A stretch of 64,000 nt of DNA from Actinomadura sp. DC4 (GTDB taxonomy: Bacteria > Actinomycetota > Actinomycetes > Streptosporangiales > Streptosporangiaceae). Under the pieces are notes generated by a model. That model was not told where the DNA came from. It worked only from the letters and a program-made list of their open reading frames with translations, and made no database searches. Positions within the stretch are counted from its first letter, which is position 1. Each line of letters begins with the position of its first letter. A program made the position numbers and the translations under genes. Positions 26,023-32,862 of the stretch are shown one piece after another. Location: NCBI RefSeq assembly GCF_030406325.1, contig NZ_JAUEQY010000008.1, positions 281,210 to 345,209 on the forward strand. Direction: 5' to 3'.

Positions 26023-27189
26023 TGAGCAGGAGGTTCGCGTCGATCTCAGGGCGGTGCGCGTCATGCGGCGTTGCGGTATTCGTTGATCAGACCGCCGAGT
26101 AGTCGCGTCCCGTGGATGGTGACGTTGTCGTCGGTCGAGATCATTTGTGGTGGGGGAGCGGGCGGTCGCTGGGCGAGGGAACGATGCGGGCGGCGACCGT
26201 TGAAATGGCCCTCGTAGATCTTCCGGACGGCTTCCAAGTGGCGCTGGGAGAAGATCAGTAGCCGGTCGGTGCACTCGCGGCGGACACTCAAGATCCACCG
26301 TTCGGCGAAGGCGTTAGCTTTCGGAGCCTGGGGAGGAGTGCGTAGCACTCTGATGTCGGCTGCGGTGAAAACGGTGTCGAAGGCGTTGGTGAATTTGGTG
26401 TCCCGGTCGCGGATGAGGAAGCGGAAACCTTGAGCGCGCTCGTCCAGGTCCATCAGCAGATTCCGGGCTTGCTGCGTCACCCACGCACCGGTTGGGTGGC
26501 GGTTGACGCCCAGGACGTGGACACGGCGACTAGCGATCTCGACCACGAAGAACACATAGATTCGCTGGAGGAAGACGGTGTCGACGGTGAAGAAATCACA
26601 GGCCAGGACACCGGCCGCCTGAGCGCGCAGGAAGGTGATCCAGGAGGTGTCGGTCCTGCGTGGCGCGGGGTCGACACCGGCTTGATGCAGGATCCGCCAG
26701 ACGGTCGCGGCCCCGACCCGGTAACCCAGCCCGAGCAGCTCACCCTGGATCCGCCTATGTCCCCAGGACGGATTTTCCGCGGCTAGGCGCAGCACGAGCT
26801 GGCGGATCTCGGCGCGGATCGGTGGTCGTCCCGGTGTCTTGTGCGGGTAGGCCCATTTTCTGGCGATTAGTTCGCGGTGCCACCGCAACAACGTTGCCGG
26901 CGTTACGACGAATGCGTTCCAGCGGACCCGTGGCAACAGTCGCGATGAGGCGGCGAGCAGCGCTCGGTCCGCGGGCTCAAGAGCTGGACGGTTGACTTGC
27001 CGGCGCAACACCGCGAGTTGATGGCGCAGCACGAGGATCTCGGTGTCCTTGGCGGCGTCACCGCGGATCCGCAGCAACATCACACCGAGAGTGTTCCGCG
27101 TCAGGCCGTACAACAGCGACCACACCATGGCGATCCAGCCTGCCCGACGTTCGCGTGATCTCGCTGAGAAACCAGCAGGTCAGTGCTCA
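26023..27189 (-). mobile_element. Insertion sequence, 1.17 kb, intact-looking
   Basis: It contains one full-length DDE transposase. Proposed ends are TGAGCAGGAGG (left) and the inverted CAGTGCTCA (right), with further loose similarity (ATCTCAG/CTGAGAA) inside. The termini are imperfect and set by eye. It lies within an NlpC/P60 gene. Confidence 0.65.
26061..27128 (-). CDS. DDE transposase with integrase core (IS26023)
   Basis: The 355-residue protein has an N-terminal helix-turn-helix part ([33 protein letters not shown]), an HTH_21-like linker (ENPSWGHRRIQGELLGLG) and an rve-type catalytic core: first Asp in LACDFFTVDTVFLQRIYVF, second in FLIRDRDTKFTNAFD, and Glu in NAFAERWILSVRRECTDR. It ends RLLGGLINEYRNAA. 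The gene appears intact and fills the element. Relatives lie at 29976 (fragment), 30276 (frameshifted), 42023 (intact) and 63878 (partial). Confidence 0.92.
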   Translation of the reverse strand: MVWSLLYGLTRNTLGVMLLRIRGDAAKDTEILVLRHQLAVLRRQVNRPALEPADRALLAASSRLLPRVRWNAFVVTPATLLRWHRELIARKWAYPHKTPGRPPIRAEIRQLVLRLAAENPSWGHRRIQGELLGLGYRVGAATVWRILHQAGVDPAPRRTDTSWITFLRAQAAGVLACDFFTVDTVFLQRIYVFFVVEIASRRVHVLGVNRHPTGAWVTQQARNLLMDLDERAQGFRFLIRDRDTKFTNAFDTVFTAADIRVLRTPPQAPKANAFAERWILSVRRECTDRLLIFSQRHLEAVRKIYEGHFNGRRPHRSLAQRPPAPPPQMISTDDNVTIHGTRLLGGLINEYRNAA

Positions 27190-27328
27190 AATCGGGGTTC
27201 TGGAGCCCCACAAGCACAGCCCAGATTGAGCTCGTGCTCCGTGGCTTAGCCATCGCGATTGTTCCTCTGCACGCCGATGCTCAAATATGCATCACAACCT
27301 GCACCAATGCCAGAAAACAGGAGGTCAC

Positions 27329-27487
27329 ATGAGCCGTTCACCGTTGCGCCCACACGACATGCCCAAGGGCGCGCTTGCGGAGCTCGAGCGAGCCGAACCG
27401 GCGACGGCTACGACGGCGAGGGGACCGGCGAGACCCTCGATGCCGCGGCACTCGCGGCCATCCGCTACGCCGACAAAGCATGAGTAA
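27329..27487 (+). CDS. Possible small protein, perhaps frameshifted
   Basis: ATG 27329 has an excellent AGGAGGT 4 nt upstream. The frame begins MSRSPLRPHDMPKGALAELE and gives 52 residues. A neighbouring frame supplies a more protein-like end (GYDGEGTGETLDAAALAAIR), so a single-base slip may have broken a short gene. No family recognised. Confidence 0.3.
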   Translation: MSRSPLRPHDMPKGALAELERAEPATATTARGPARPSMPRHSRPSATPTKHE

Positions 27488-27705
27488 CGGGGCGCCGTAC
27501 GGGAGGTAACTAGAGAACCGGCGTTCTCGCTAGTCGCCGTCCGTGAACATTTTGGGCCCCGGCGCAGTCGTCGACCTCGAGCCCTCGCTGGTGCCGCCAG
27601 GTCGTCTACCGACCCGCGCCCTGCAATGGAGGCCTCCCTAAAAGAACAGTGTAAGTTGGACGAGCCTCGTGATGGTGAATCTGGTGATCGTGGCACGCCT
27701 GTGAT

Positions 27706-27780
27706 GACCACTACCGTGTCAACGTCGTCCCCATCAATTGCTGACCTGCGGATTTTCGAGGTGTCGCACGTCGGCGGTGA
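27706..27780. repeat. Dispersed repeat, copy B (partner at 23164-23240)
   Basis: CACTACCGTGTCAACGTCGT, then CCCATCAATTGCTGACCTGC, matches copy A with scattered differences. Together with the partial copy at 20519 it marks repeated element debris. Confidence 0.5.
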
Positions 27781-27836
27781 TTGATGGCACTTCTTCACGT
27801 CCGTTCGAGACGGTTGAGGAATGGTTCGTGCTCCCG

Positions 27837-27869
27837 GTGCTCCGTGCTTCCAACGGGAGCACGGAGCAC
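27837..27869. other. Strong 12-bp hairpin with a competing alternative stem
   Basis: GTGCTCCGTGCT and AGCACGGAGCAC pair perfectly around a 9-nt loop TCCAACGGG. An upstream GTGCTCCCG (27828-27836) can instead pair with CGGGAGCAC (27854-27862), so the two stems exclude each other. No T-run follows. Confidence 0.5.
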
Positions 27870-28127
27870 GAATCGAGGAGCGGCCGGGGCGGCGTCGCGC
27901 TGGCAGACCTGGTGGTGGATGTGTCGATGGGCGTCTCAACCAATGAAACGGCGCTGACCCGACCGGCTTGCGGCGTGAGATCTGGGCGACCGCCGATTAT
28001 GTTTGGTGCCCCATCCTAGTGCTCTCATCGATCGACTCTTTGCGGGTGCGCCCAGCGCGGATCCGCCGAGGTCTGCCGGGCTGTCTTGGTCGAAAGTGAA
28101 CTAAGGGCGTCAGGTGCAAACGGTTCC

Positions 28128-29105
28128 TCAGAGACCGGCCAGGACAGAGGTTGCCACCGCGCGCGCCACCTGGTTCTCGAACTTCGCTCCCCACGCGGGG
28201 TCGAGACCCAGCGAGTATTCGCGAGCATCTCCTTCGATGAAGAAGTAGCCCATGGTGGATTGGTGCCTTGTAACAGAGCTGAGCTGCCACGCGACGGCCT
28301 GTGGGCGAGGTGCTACGAAGATGAGACGCTTGCCGGTCACGACGAGAAGGCAAGACGTCGGGGCGTCCTTTTGGGTCGCAGCGGGAGAGATATGACGCAC
28401 CGTCTCATCGGGGTTGAGATTGGTGTTAAGGAATTCTAGAGATTGACTGCAGGACGTGAGCGCTTCTTGTTTCATGTTCGGGGGGAGTTCGTCGAGCGCG
28501 TTTTGGATGTCTGGCCTCATCTGGGCCTCCTCGATCATAGCTATCATGCGAACGCCGGTATCTCTAGGTGTCGCGGGCACAGGGGTTTCTCTAGACTGAG
28601 GTGGACTCGTATCCCCCGGCTCGTGAGAGAAGAAGCGATCCAGATCGCGCATGGGTCGTTCACCGGCGGGAGCATGGGGGGCTGGGATCGTGCGGTGACC
28701 GGACGACCGGTCGGGAAACACCTCGTCCAAGTTGCGCATGGGTCGCTCTCTGCTGGTAGGCGGCGGGGGGCGGCTCATGCGTTGATCAGCCGGCGCGTCG
28801 GGGAAGAGCTCGTTTAGGTCCCTCATCGCTGGCTGCTTGATCGGTGGGTGGGGGTAGCTCATGGCGGTGGTTGAGGGCCGGGCAAGGGGGTGAGGATTGT
28901 GGCGAGGGTGGTTGCACTGGTTTGGTTTCTGGACCGAACGTAAGAAGATCGTGACGGGCCAGGCCAACCCGATTTGGCCCGCCCAGGACAAGCCAGGCTC
29001 GCCCTGCCTGGGCAGAACGCCGTGACGACGCAAGTAATAACGTTTCGCCGTTATGGATGCGACGATCAGGTAGCCGAGCAGCAAGATCAAGATAAGCCAC
29101 CCCAT
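28128..29105 (-). CDS. Membrane-anchored protein with triplicated motif and C-terminal PH-like domain
   Basis: The 325-residue protein starts with a membrane helix (GWLILILLLGYLIVASITA). A Pro-rich, probably disordered region follows and contains three spaced copies of a 12-residue motif: MRDLNELFPDAP (about 93), MRNLDEVFPDRS (about 122) and MRDLDRFFSHEP (about 152), each after a basic Pro/Arg/Glu stretch. The C-terminal 100 residues (ETVRHISPAATQKDAPTSC, LLVVTGKRLIFVAPR, YFFIEGDAREYSLG) resemble bacterial PH-like domains. The repeated motif looks like a short linear docking sequence used in multiple copies. The family is not recognised. Confidence 0.65.
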   Translation of the reverse strand: MGWLILILLLGYLIVASITAKRYYLRRHGVLPRQGEPGLSWAGQIGLAWPVTIFLRSVQKPNQCNHPRHNPHPLARPSTTAMSYPHPPIKQPAMRDLNELFPDAPADQRMSRPPPPTSRERPMRNLDEVFPDRSSGHRTIPAPHAPAGERPMRDLDRFFSHEPGDTSPPQSRETPVPATPRDTGVRMIAMIEEAQMRPDIQNALDELPPNMKQEALTSCSQSLEFLNTNLNPDETVRHISPAATQKDAPTSCLLVVTGKRLIFVAPRPQAVAWQLSSVTRHQSTMGYFFIEGDAREYSLGLDPAWGAKFENQVARAVATSVLAGL

Positions 29106-29477
29106 GGAGCCCCCTTCGCCATAAAGGACCTGTTTGTCCAGTCTTATAGATGACTTCCGGCAACGACGAGCAGATGGCCGGATTGGGATCCAAAATCTTC
29201 TGTCGCCACGGTCACTACGTAGCTCGATCGCTGTATAGCCATCGGGAACCTACCTCTACCTGCGGAGATGCGTCCACCGTTGTCCAGGGTATCCACGGAA
29301 GTCTAGAGTCGTTGTCACGCAGTTGGTCGATCAAAAGTGGCCACTCTCGGTCTGACCTATGACCCCGGGTTGTGTCCTAATAGCCGGTGGCGTTGACTCT
29401 GGACGCGAAACAACGGTGGGGCAAGTGTGCCGTGCAGTGTCATATCACCTAGCGCGACCAGCGGTGCAGGTTGAGAT
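29106..29477. other. Intergenic region, no gene seen
   Basis: About 370 bp, A/T-richer than average, containing the promoter side of the PH-like gene. No ORF with a recognisable domain. Confidence 0.3.
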
Positions 29478-29708
29478 TTAGTGTTCGCCTCTTCGTTTTC
29501 GCTCCTCGTACTGTCTAGCGAGACGTTGTCTCCTCTCCGTTTCCGCGTTCCTTTCCTCTATATATGACAATGCTCGGGTGTAGATCTCTAGGTCGATGCC
29601 TGTACGAGGCCAGGTCTCCTTGTCGCTATCGTGATCTCCGGCATGGAGCTCCTCCTTTTTACATCTACCGAATAGTATTCCTCGTCGTGCGTCGCAGCGA
29701 TCCGACAT
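29478..29708 (-). CDS. Possible small charged protein
   Basis: ATG 29708 gives 76 residues: MSDRCDARRGILFGRCKKEE and LHAGDHDSDKETWPR, then a strongly charged helical tail (EERNAETERRQRLARQYEE). The Cys-x9-Cys...HxGDH pattern recalls small zinc-finger-like proteins frequent in actinophages and integrated elements. The frame is open upstream into a decayed transposase, so it may simply be a read-through tail. The ribosome binding site is weak. Confidence 0.35.
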   Translation of the reverse strand: MSDRCDARRGILFGRCKKEELHAGDHDSDKETWPRTGIDLEIYTRALSYIEERNAETERRQRLARQYEERKRRGEH

Positions 29709-29975
29709 AACGCTCGCCCATCTCGGCGGCCTTCGGAACGGCGTATGATTAAAACTACGCGTGTTGCCGACAGTAAGTGGAGCACCCAACTGACGCAATC
29801 CCCGAACTCGGGGTAACTGGCCGCACCGGACTCGCGCAGCCAGTTTGGACGATTTCGGACTGTGATCTTGTGAGTTTCTGTCGTGCAGCTCGGGGGGCGG
29901 TAAACGCGTGTCCGTGACTCCCTGTGAATCCCCTCGATCGCCTATCTGACGGTGTGGGGCTCGAACTCTGATTAC

Positions 29976-30247
29976 GTACGCGACCTGCGAGTATTCATTG
30001 ATCAGGCCGCCGAGGATCTTTCGGCGGGTGACCCTTGTGTGTTGGATGTTCGCCACACAGGGGCGAGGTTCTGGCGCGGTTTGTCGGAGCGATCGGTGGG
30101 GGCGGTGCTGGTTGTAACGCTGGATGCATTCGGTGAGCACGACCCGCAGGTGGCGTTCGCCGAAGATCAGAATTCGGTCGGTGCATTCGCGGCGGGCGGT
30201 GCCCACCCAGCGTTCGGCGATCGCGTTCGCCTGCGGTGCCTGTGGTG
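29976..30247 (-). pseudogene. Transposase C-terminal fragment
   Basis: It encodes the end of a DDE transposase: PPQAPQANAIAERWVGTARR, ECTDRILIFGERHLRVVL, QRYNQHRPHRSLRQTAPEP and RKILGGLINEYSQVA. The usual stop after QVA is mutated from TAG to TAC, so the frame reads on. The 5' side ends exactly where the inverted repeat of the next IS begins. Confidence 0.75.
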
Positions 30248-31425
30248 GCTGTGGGTGCCCGTAACTCGGCTACCCCTATGCGACCTGGGTGTATTCGTGG
30301 AGGAGGCCGCCGAGTCTGTCTCGTCGTGTGATCTTGATGTCGGCGTCGATGGGGTCTGGAAGTGCGCGAAGCGGACTGGCGTGGTTCAGGGTCCGGTGTG
30401 GGCGGTGGCTATTGAAATGGGACTCATACTCGGCGAGGACCTTGCGTAGGTGGTGGGCGTTCATGATGAGGATCCGGTCCAGGAGTTCACGTCGTACGCT
30501 GCCGACCCAACGTTCCATGATCGCGTTCATCCGTGGAGCCTGCGGTGCGGTGAGTACGACCCGGATCCCCTCGGCCCGGAAGACGAACATTGCGGTGAAC
30601 TTCGCGTCGCGGTCACGAATCAAGAACCCTGAAGCCGCCAGCCCGATCACCCAGCTCAAGAATCAGATTCTTAGCCTGCTGGGCGACCCAGTCGGCGGTC
30701 GGGTTGGCGGTGACACCCAGGACATGGACGCGGCGAGTGGAGTGCTCCACGACGGCGAGGCAGTACAGCCGGGCGAGGGTGATCGTGTCGGCGTGGAAGA
30801 AATCGCAGGCCAAGATCCCGGACGCCTGGGCACGCAGGAACTCACCCCAACTCGGTCCGGAGCGTCGCGGAACAGGATCGATGCTGGCCTTGTGCAGGAT
30901 CCTCCAGACCGTGGCAGCGCCTACCTTCCGACCCAGGCCGGCCAACTCCCCGGCGATTCGCCTGTAGCCCCACGCGGATTTTCCACCGCCAGGCGCAGCA
31001 CCAACGCGTGGATTGTCGGTTTGGTCGGCGGGCGACCAGGCGTCTTGCGCTTGCATGTCCATCGCCGCCTCACCAGATCGGCGTGCCAGCGAAGCAGTGT
31101 GCCAGGAGTGACCAGCAGCCCTGCCCGGCGTGATTTCGGGAGCAGCCTGGCCAGCGCGCAGATCAGGGCCCGATCGGCCCACGATGGCCGAGGCCGGGGG
31201 GCCTGACGGCGTAAGACGGCCAGTTGGTGGCGGAGCACCAGGATCTCAGCGTCCTTGGAGGCGCCCGAGCGGGGGAGCAGGGCAAGGGCGCCGAGGACCC
31301 GGATGAAGATCAGATAGACCAGTCGCAAAGCCACGAACCCGTACTCTGCCGCTCCCAGACCGTATCTGCGCGCCGAACGAGAATCCCAGGTCACAACCGG
31401 TGGCCCAATTCTGGGCACCCACAGC
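30248..31425 (-). mobile_element. Insertion sequence, 1.18 kb, with inactivated transposase
   Basis: The ends are inverted repeats: GCTGTGGGTGCCCGTAACTC on the left (30248) and, inverted, GCTGTGGGTGCCCAGAATTG on the right (31425). The first 13 bases are identical. The same end sequence appears at 63411 with another remnant. No target duplication is evident. Confidence 0.75.
30276..31334 (-). pseudogene. Frameshifted DDE transposase (IS30248)
   Basis: Three consecutive frames give one transposase: LVYLIFIRVLGALALLPRSG and [18 protein letters not shown] (31334-about 30985), [20 protein letters not shown] and [19 protein letters not shown] (about 30990-30640), then [15 protein letters not shown] and PRMNAIMERWVGSVRREL to LGGLLHEYTQVA (about 30640-30276). 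Two frameshifts, after AVENPRG and near GFRVLDS, inactivate it. The catalytic D, D and E are still recognisable. Confidence 0.8.
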
Positions 31426-31550
31426 ATTCCCTCGAAGGTCACGTTGCACAAGATCGCGACCGAAGAGCACCCAGGGAGCACCCACACTCCCGAAAGGATC
31501 AACACAAGGTCTCTCAAGGGAAAGAAACCACAGGTCAGCGGCAAGATGAG

Positions 31551-31595
31551 TGGTAGGGCGCCCGGGGCTCGAACCCGGAACCTATGGATTAAAAG
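31551..31595 (-). repeat. tRNA-Lys 3'-half fragment, copy 3 (att-like)
   Basis: Identical over 45 bases to 22590-22634. Here the anticodon stem is more complete (TGGA/TCCA around CTTTTAA, anticodon UUU), but the 5' acceptor and D arm do not follow, so it is still not a whole tRNA. Copies 2 and 3 are direct repeats bounding about 9 kb. Confidence 0.75.
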
Positions 31596-31712
31596 TCCAC
31601 AGCGCCTATGTCATATCGGTTTGTTCAGTGCCAGCCTTTGCCGATTCGTCCGTGCCTCGCCCGATTCCCACACCGTGTAGTGGCGCTAAGTGACGGGCGG
31701 TACCGCGACGTT

Positions 31713-31734
31713 CGAGCAAACAGCGAGCAAACAT
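31713..31734. repeat. CGAGCAAACA direct repeat beside att-like copy 3
   Basis: CGAGCAAACAG followed by CGAGCAAACAT, matching the doublet at 22794-22815 with one difference and lying at a similar place relative to the tRNA fragment. Confidence 0.45.
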
Positions 31735-31824
31735 AGCGTCGATGCGTTGGCGTTGCTCCGCGCTGGCAGTATCGGAGGCAGCCTAAGTGGTGCGGGCGAA
31801 ATTTTATCGGCACGTACAATCGTG

Positions 31825-32061
31825 CTAGAGGGCCCAACCGATCGTGGAAAGGACGGCGTAGATTTCGTCGAGCTCGACTTCGTACTTATCCTCGAGCATC
31901 TGGCTAAAGACGTCCTCTGGCTCCCAGGAAGGGTTTAGCTTCTTCAGTTCTGCGATTCGGTCCTGTACTTCCTTAGGAACGTTCTGGATGTCGACAATCC
32001 TTCGGTCGGCACGTTCAATGTTCTGGTGTTGTGGATTGTAGGTGTCGTCGTCATAGACCAT
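31825..32061 (-). CDS. Small acidic helical protein
   Basis: ATG 32061 is preceded by GGGGAG at a good distance. The 78-residue product is acidic (MVYDDDTYNPQHQ, then IVDIQNVPKEVQDRIAELKK and EVELDEIYAVLSTIG). The DRIAELKKLNPSWEPEDVFS stretch looks like a compact helical domain, and the real-protein composition contrasts with the Arg/Pro-rich shadows around it. No family recognised; it could be an antitoxin-size regulator, but no partner gene is adjacent. Confidence 0.6.
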   Translation of the reverse strand: MVYDDDTYNPQHQNIERADRRIVDIQNVPKEVQDRIAELKKLNPSWEPEDVFSQMLEDKYEVELDEIYAVLSTIGWAL

Positions 32062-32190
32062 GTGGAGCTCCCCGCGCCAGGTTCCACCTAGACGTTAGAA
32101 ATGCGTTCGCTGCAGGTCCATGACCAGATTTTGCGCTGATGCGACCGCGTAGCGGCGTGTATCTGCCAGGTACCGCCACCCTGGCGAGTC

Positions 32191-32862
32191 ATGTTCCCTA
32201 GGGTGGCAACGGTGACCGTTCCTGTTGCGGTTGTGGACCCTCTGCCGATGTACCGGCAGGGGGTCGTCGCTGTGTTGTCCGCGGCAGGTCACGCCGTGGA
32301 GACGCCGTCTGACGTGCTCGAGTGGGTACGCCGTGTAGACCGGTCCATGGTGCTGCTGACGATTGAGTCCGAGTGTTCGTGGGACGTTCTCAGGCAGTTA
32401 CATGACGTATCCGTGGCACATTTGGTAATCGCGCTTCTGGAGGAGCGTTCTCCCACGCTGGGGGCCGCGGCGTTACGGGCTGGTGCTAGTTCTGTGCTGT
32501 GGAGGGCGGTCACGGCGGCGACGCTGCGTCGCACCGTCGAGGCGACGATCGACGGGCAGACGGTGCTGCCTGCGGCCGTCACCGCTGTGTTGACCGCTGG
32601 TTCGGTCGCTGGCGGCGCGACGGGATGGTCCCCGCAGCTGGAACAGGTGGCGTGGTTGCGCCAGCTCGCGGCAGGGACGACGGTGGCGCGGTTGGCCGTT
32701 CAAGCCGGCTACTCGGAGCGAGCGATGTTCCGTCTATTGAGGGCGTTGTATGACCACATGGGAGTGGGCTCACGCACCGAGGCGATCATTCGGGCGCAAG
32801 AGCTGGGGTGGCTCGTCGATGTTCCGGTCGGCCCCGGTCACTCGGAAGTGTCAGCCCGCTGA
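32191..32862 (+). CDS. Response-regulator-like protein with degenerate receiver and C-terminal HTH
   Basis: The product (up to 223 residues) begins with a receiver-like fold (VPVAVVDPLPMYRQGVVAVL, VLLTIESECSWDVLRQL, VIALLEERSPTLGAAAL, AGASSVLWRAVTAATLRRTV). The phospho-acceptor strand reads MVLLTIES, with no Asp at the expected site, so it is probably phosphorylation-independent. The C-terminal part (WLRQLAAGTTVARLAVQAGY, SERAMFRLLRALYDHMG) is a helix-turn-helix of the LuxR/FixJ kind. The start may instead be a GTG a few codons in. Its 3' end overlaps the convergent STAND gene by 12 bp. Confidence 0.75.
   Translation: MFPRVATVTVPVAVVDPLPMYRQGVVAVLSAAGHAVETPSDVLEWVRRVDRSMVLLTIESECSWDVLRQLHDVSVAHLVIALLEERSPTLGAAALRAGASSVLWRAVTAATLRRTVEATIDGQTVLPAAVTAVLTAGSVAGGATGWSPQLEQVAWLRQLAAGTTVARLAVQAGYSERAMFRLLRALYDHMGVGSRTEAIIRAQELGWLVDVPVGPGHSEVSAR

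Larger units (their letters stand above)
25606..27253 (-). pseudogene. NlpC/P60 cell-wall hydrolase gene interrupted by an IS
   Basis: The 3' part (25606-26022) encodes a C-terminal NlpC/P60 domain: YACAQLGKPYVVGGAGPNS, FDCSGLTMMAYKQVG with the catalytic Cys, LQPGDLVFFHSLGHLGLYIG with the His, and FLQAPHTGDVVKVSSLSE. It begins PNPNIEAPQV directly at the IS edge. On the far side of the IS (27190-27253) the minus strand encodes MAKPRSTSSIWAVLVGLQNP after AGAGGA, an apparent start plus hydrophobic leader. The IS at 26023-27189 thus splits the gene after about 22 codons. If intact it would encode a small exported peptidoglycan endopeptidase. Confidence 0.7.
27254..28127. other. Gene-poor mosaic between IS-disrupted gene and PH-like gene
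   Basis: Beyond the possible small ORF at 27329, the dispersed repeat copy at 27706-27780 and the strong hairpin at 27837-27869, no gene is supported. Several overlapping frames here are composition shadows. Confidence 0.35.
31426..31824. other. Gene-free stretch holding att-like copy 3
   Basis: It contains the tRNA-Lys fragment (31551-31595) and the GAGCAAAC doublet. The frame that reads GRAPGARTRNLWIKS here is a translation of the tRNA segment, not a gene. Confidence 0.45.

Noticed and set aside
31551..31620. Complete tRNA-Lys gene
   Set aside because: The T arm and anticodon loop are present but the 5' acceptor strand AGGGCGC and D arm are missing.
22590..31680. GRAPGARTRNL-type peptides as proteins
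   Set aside because: They are translations of the tRNA-Lys 3' segments, a common annotation artefact.
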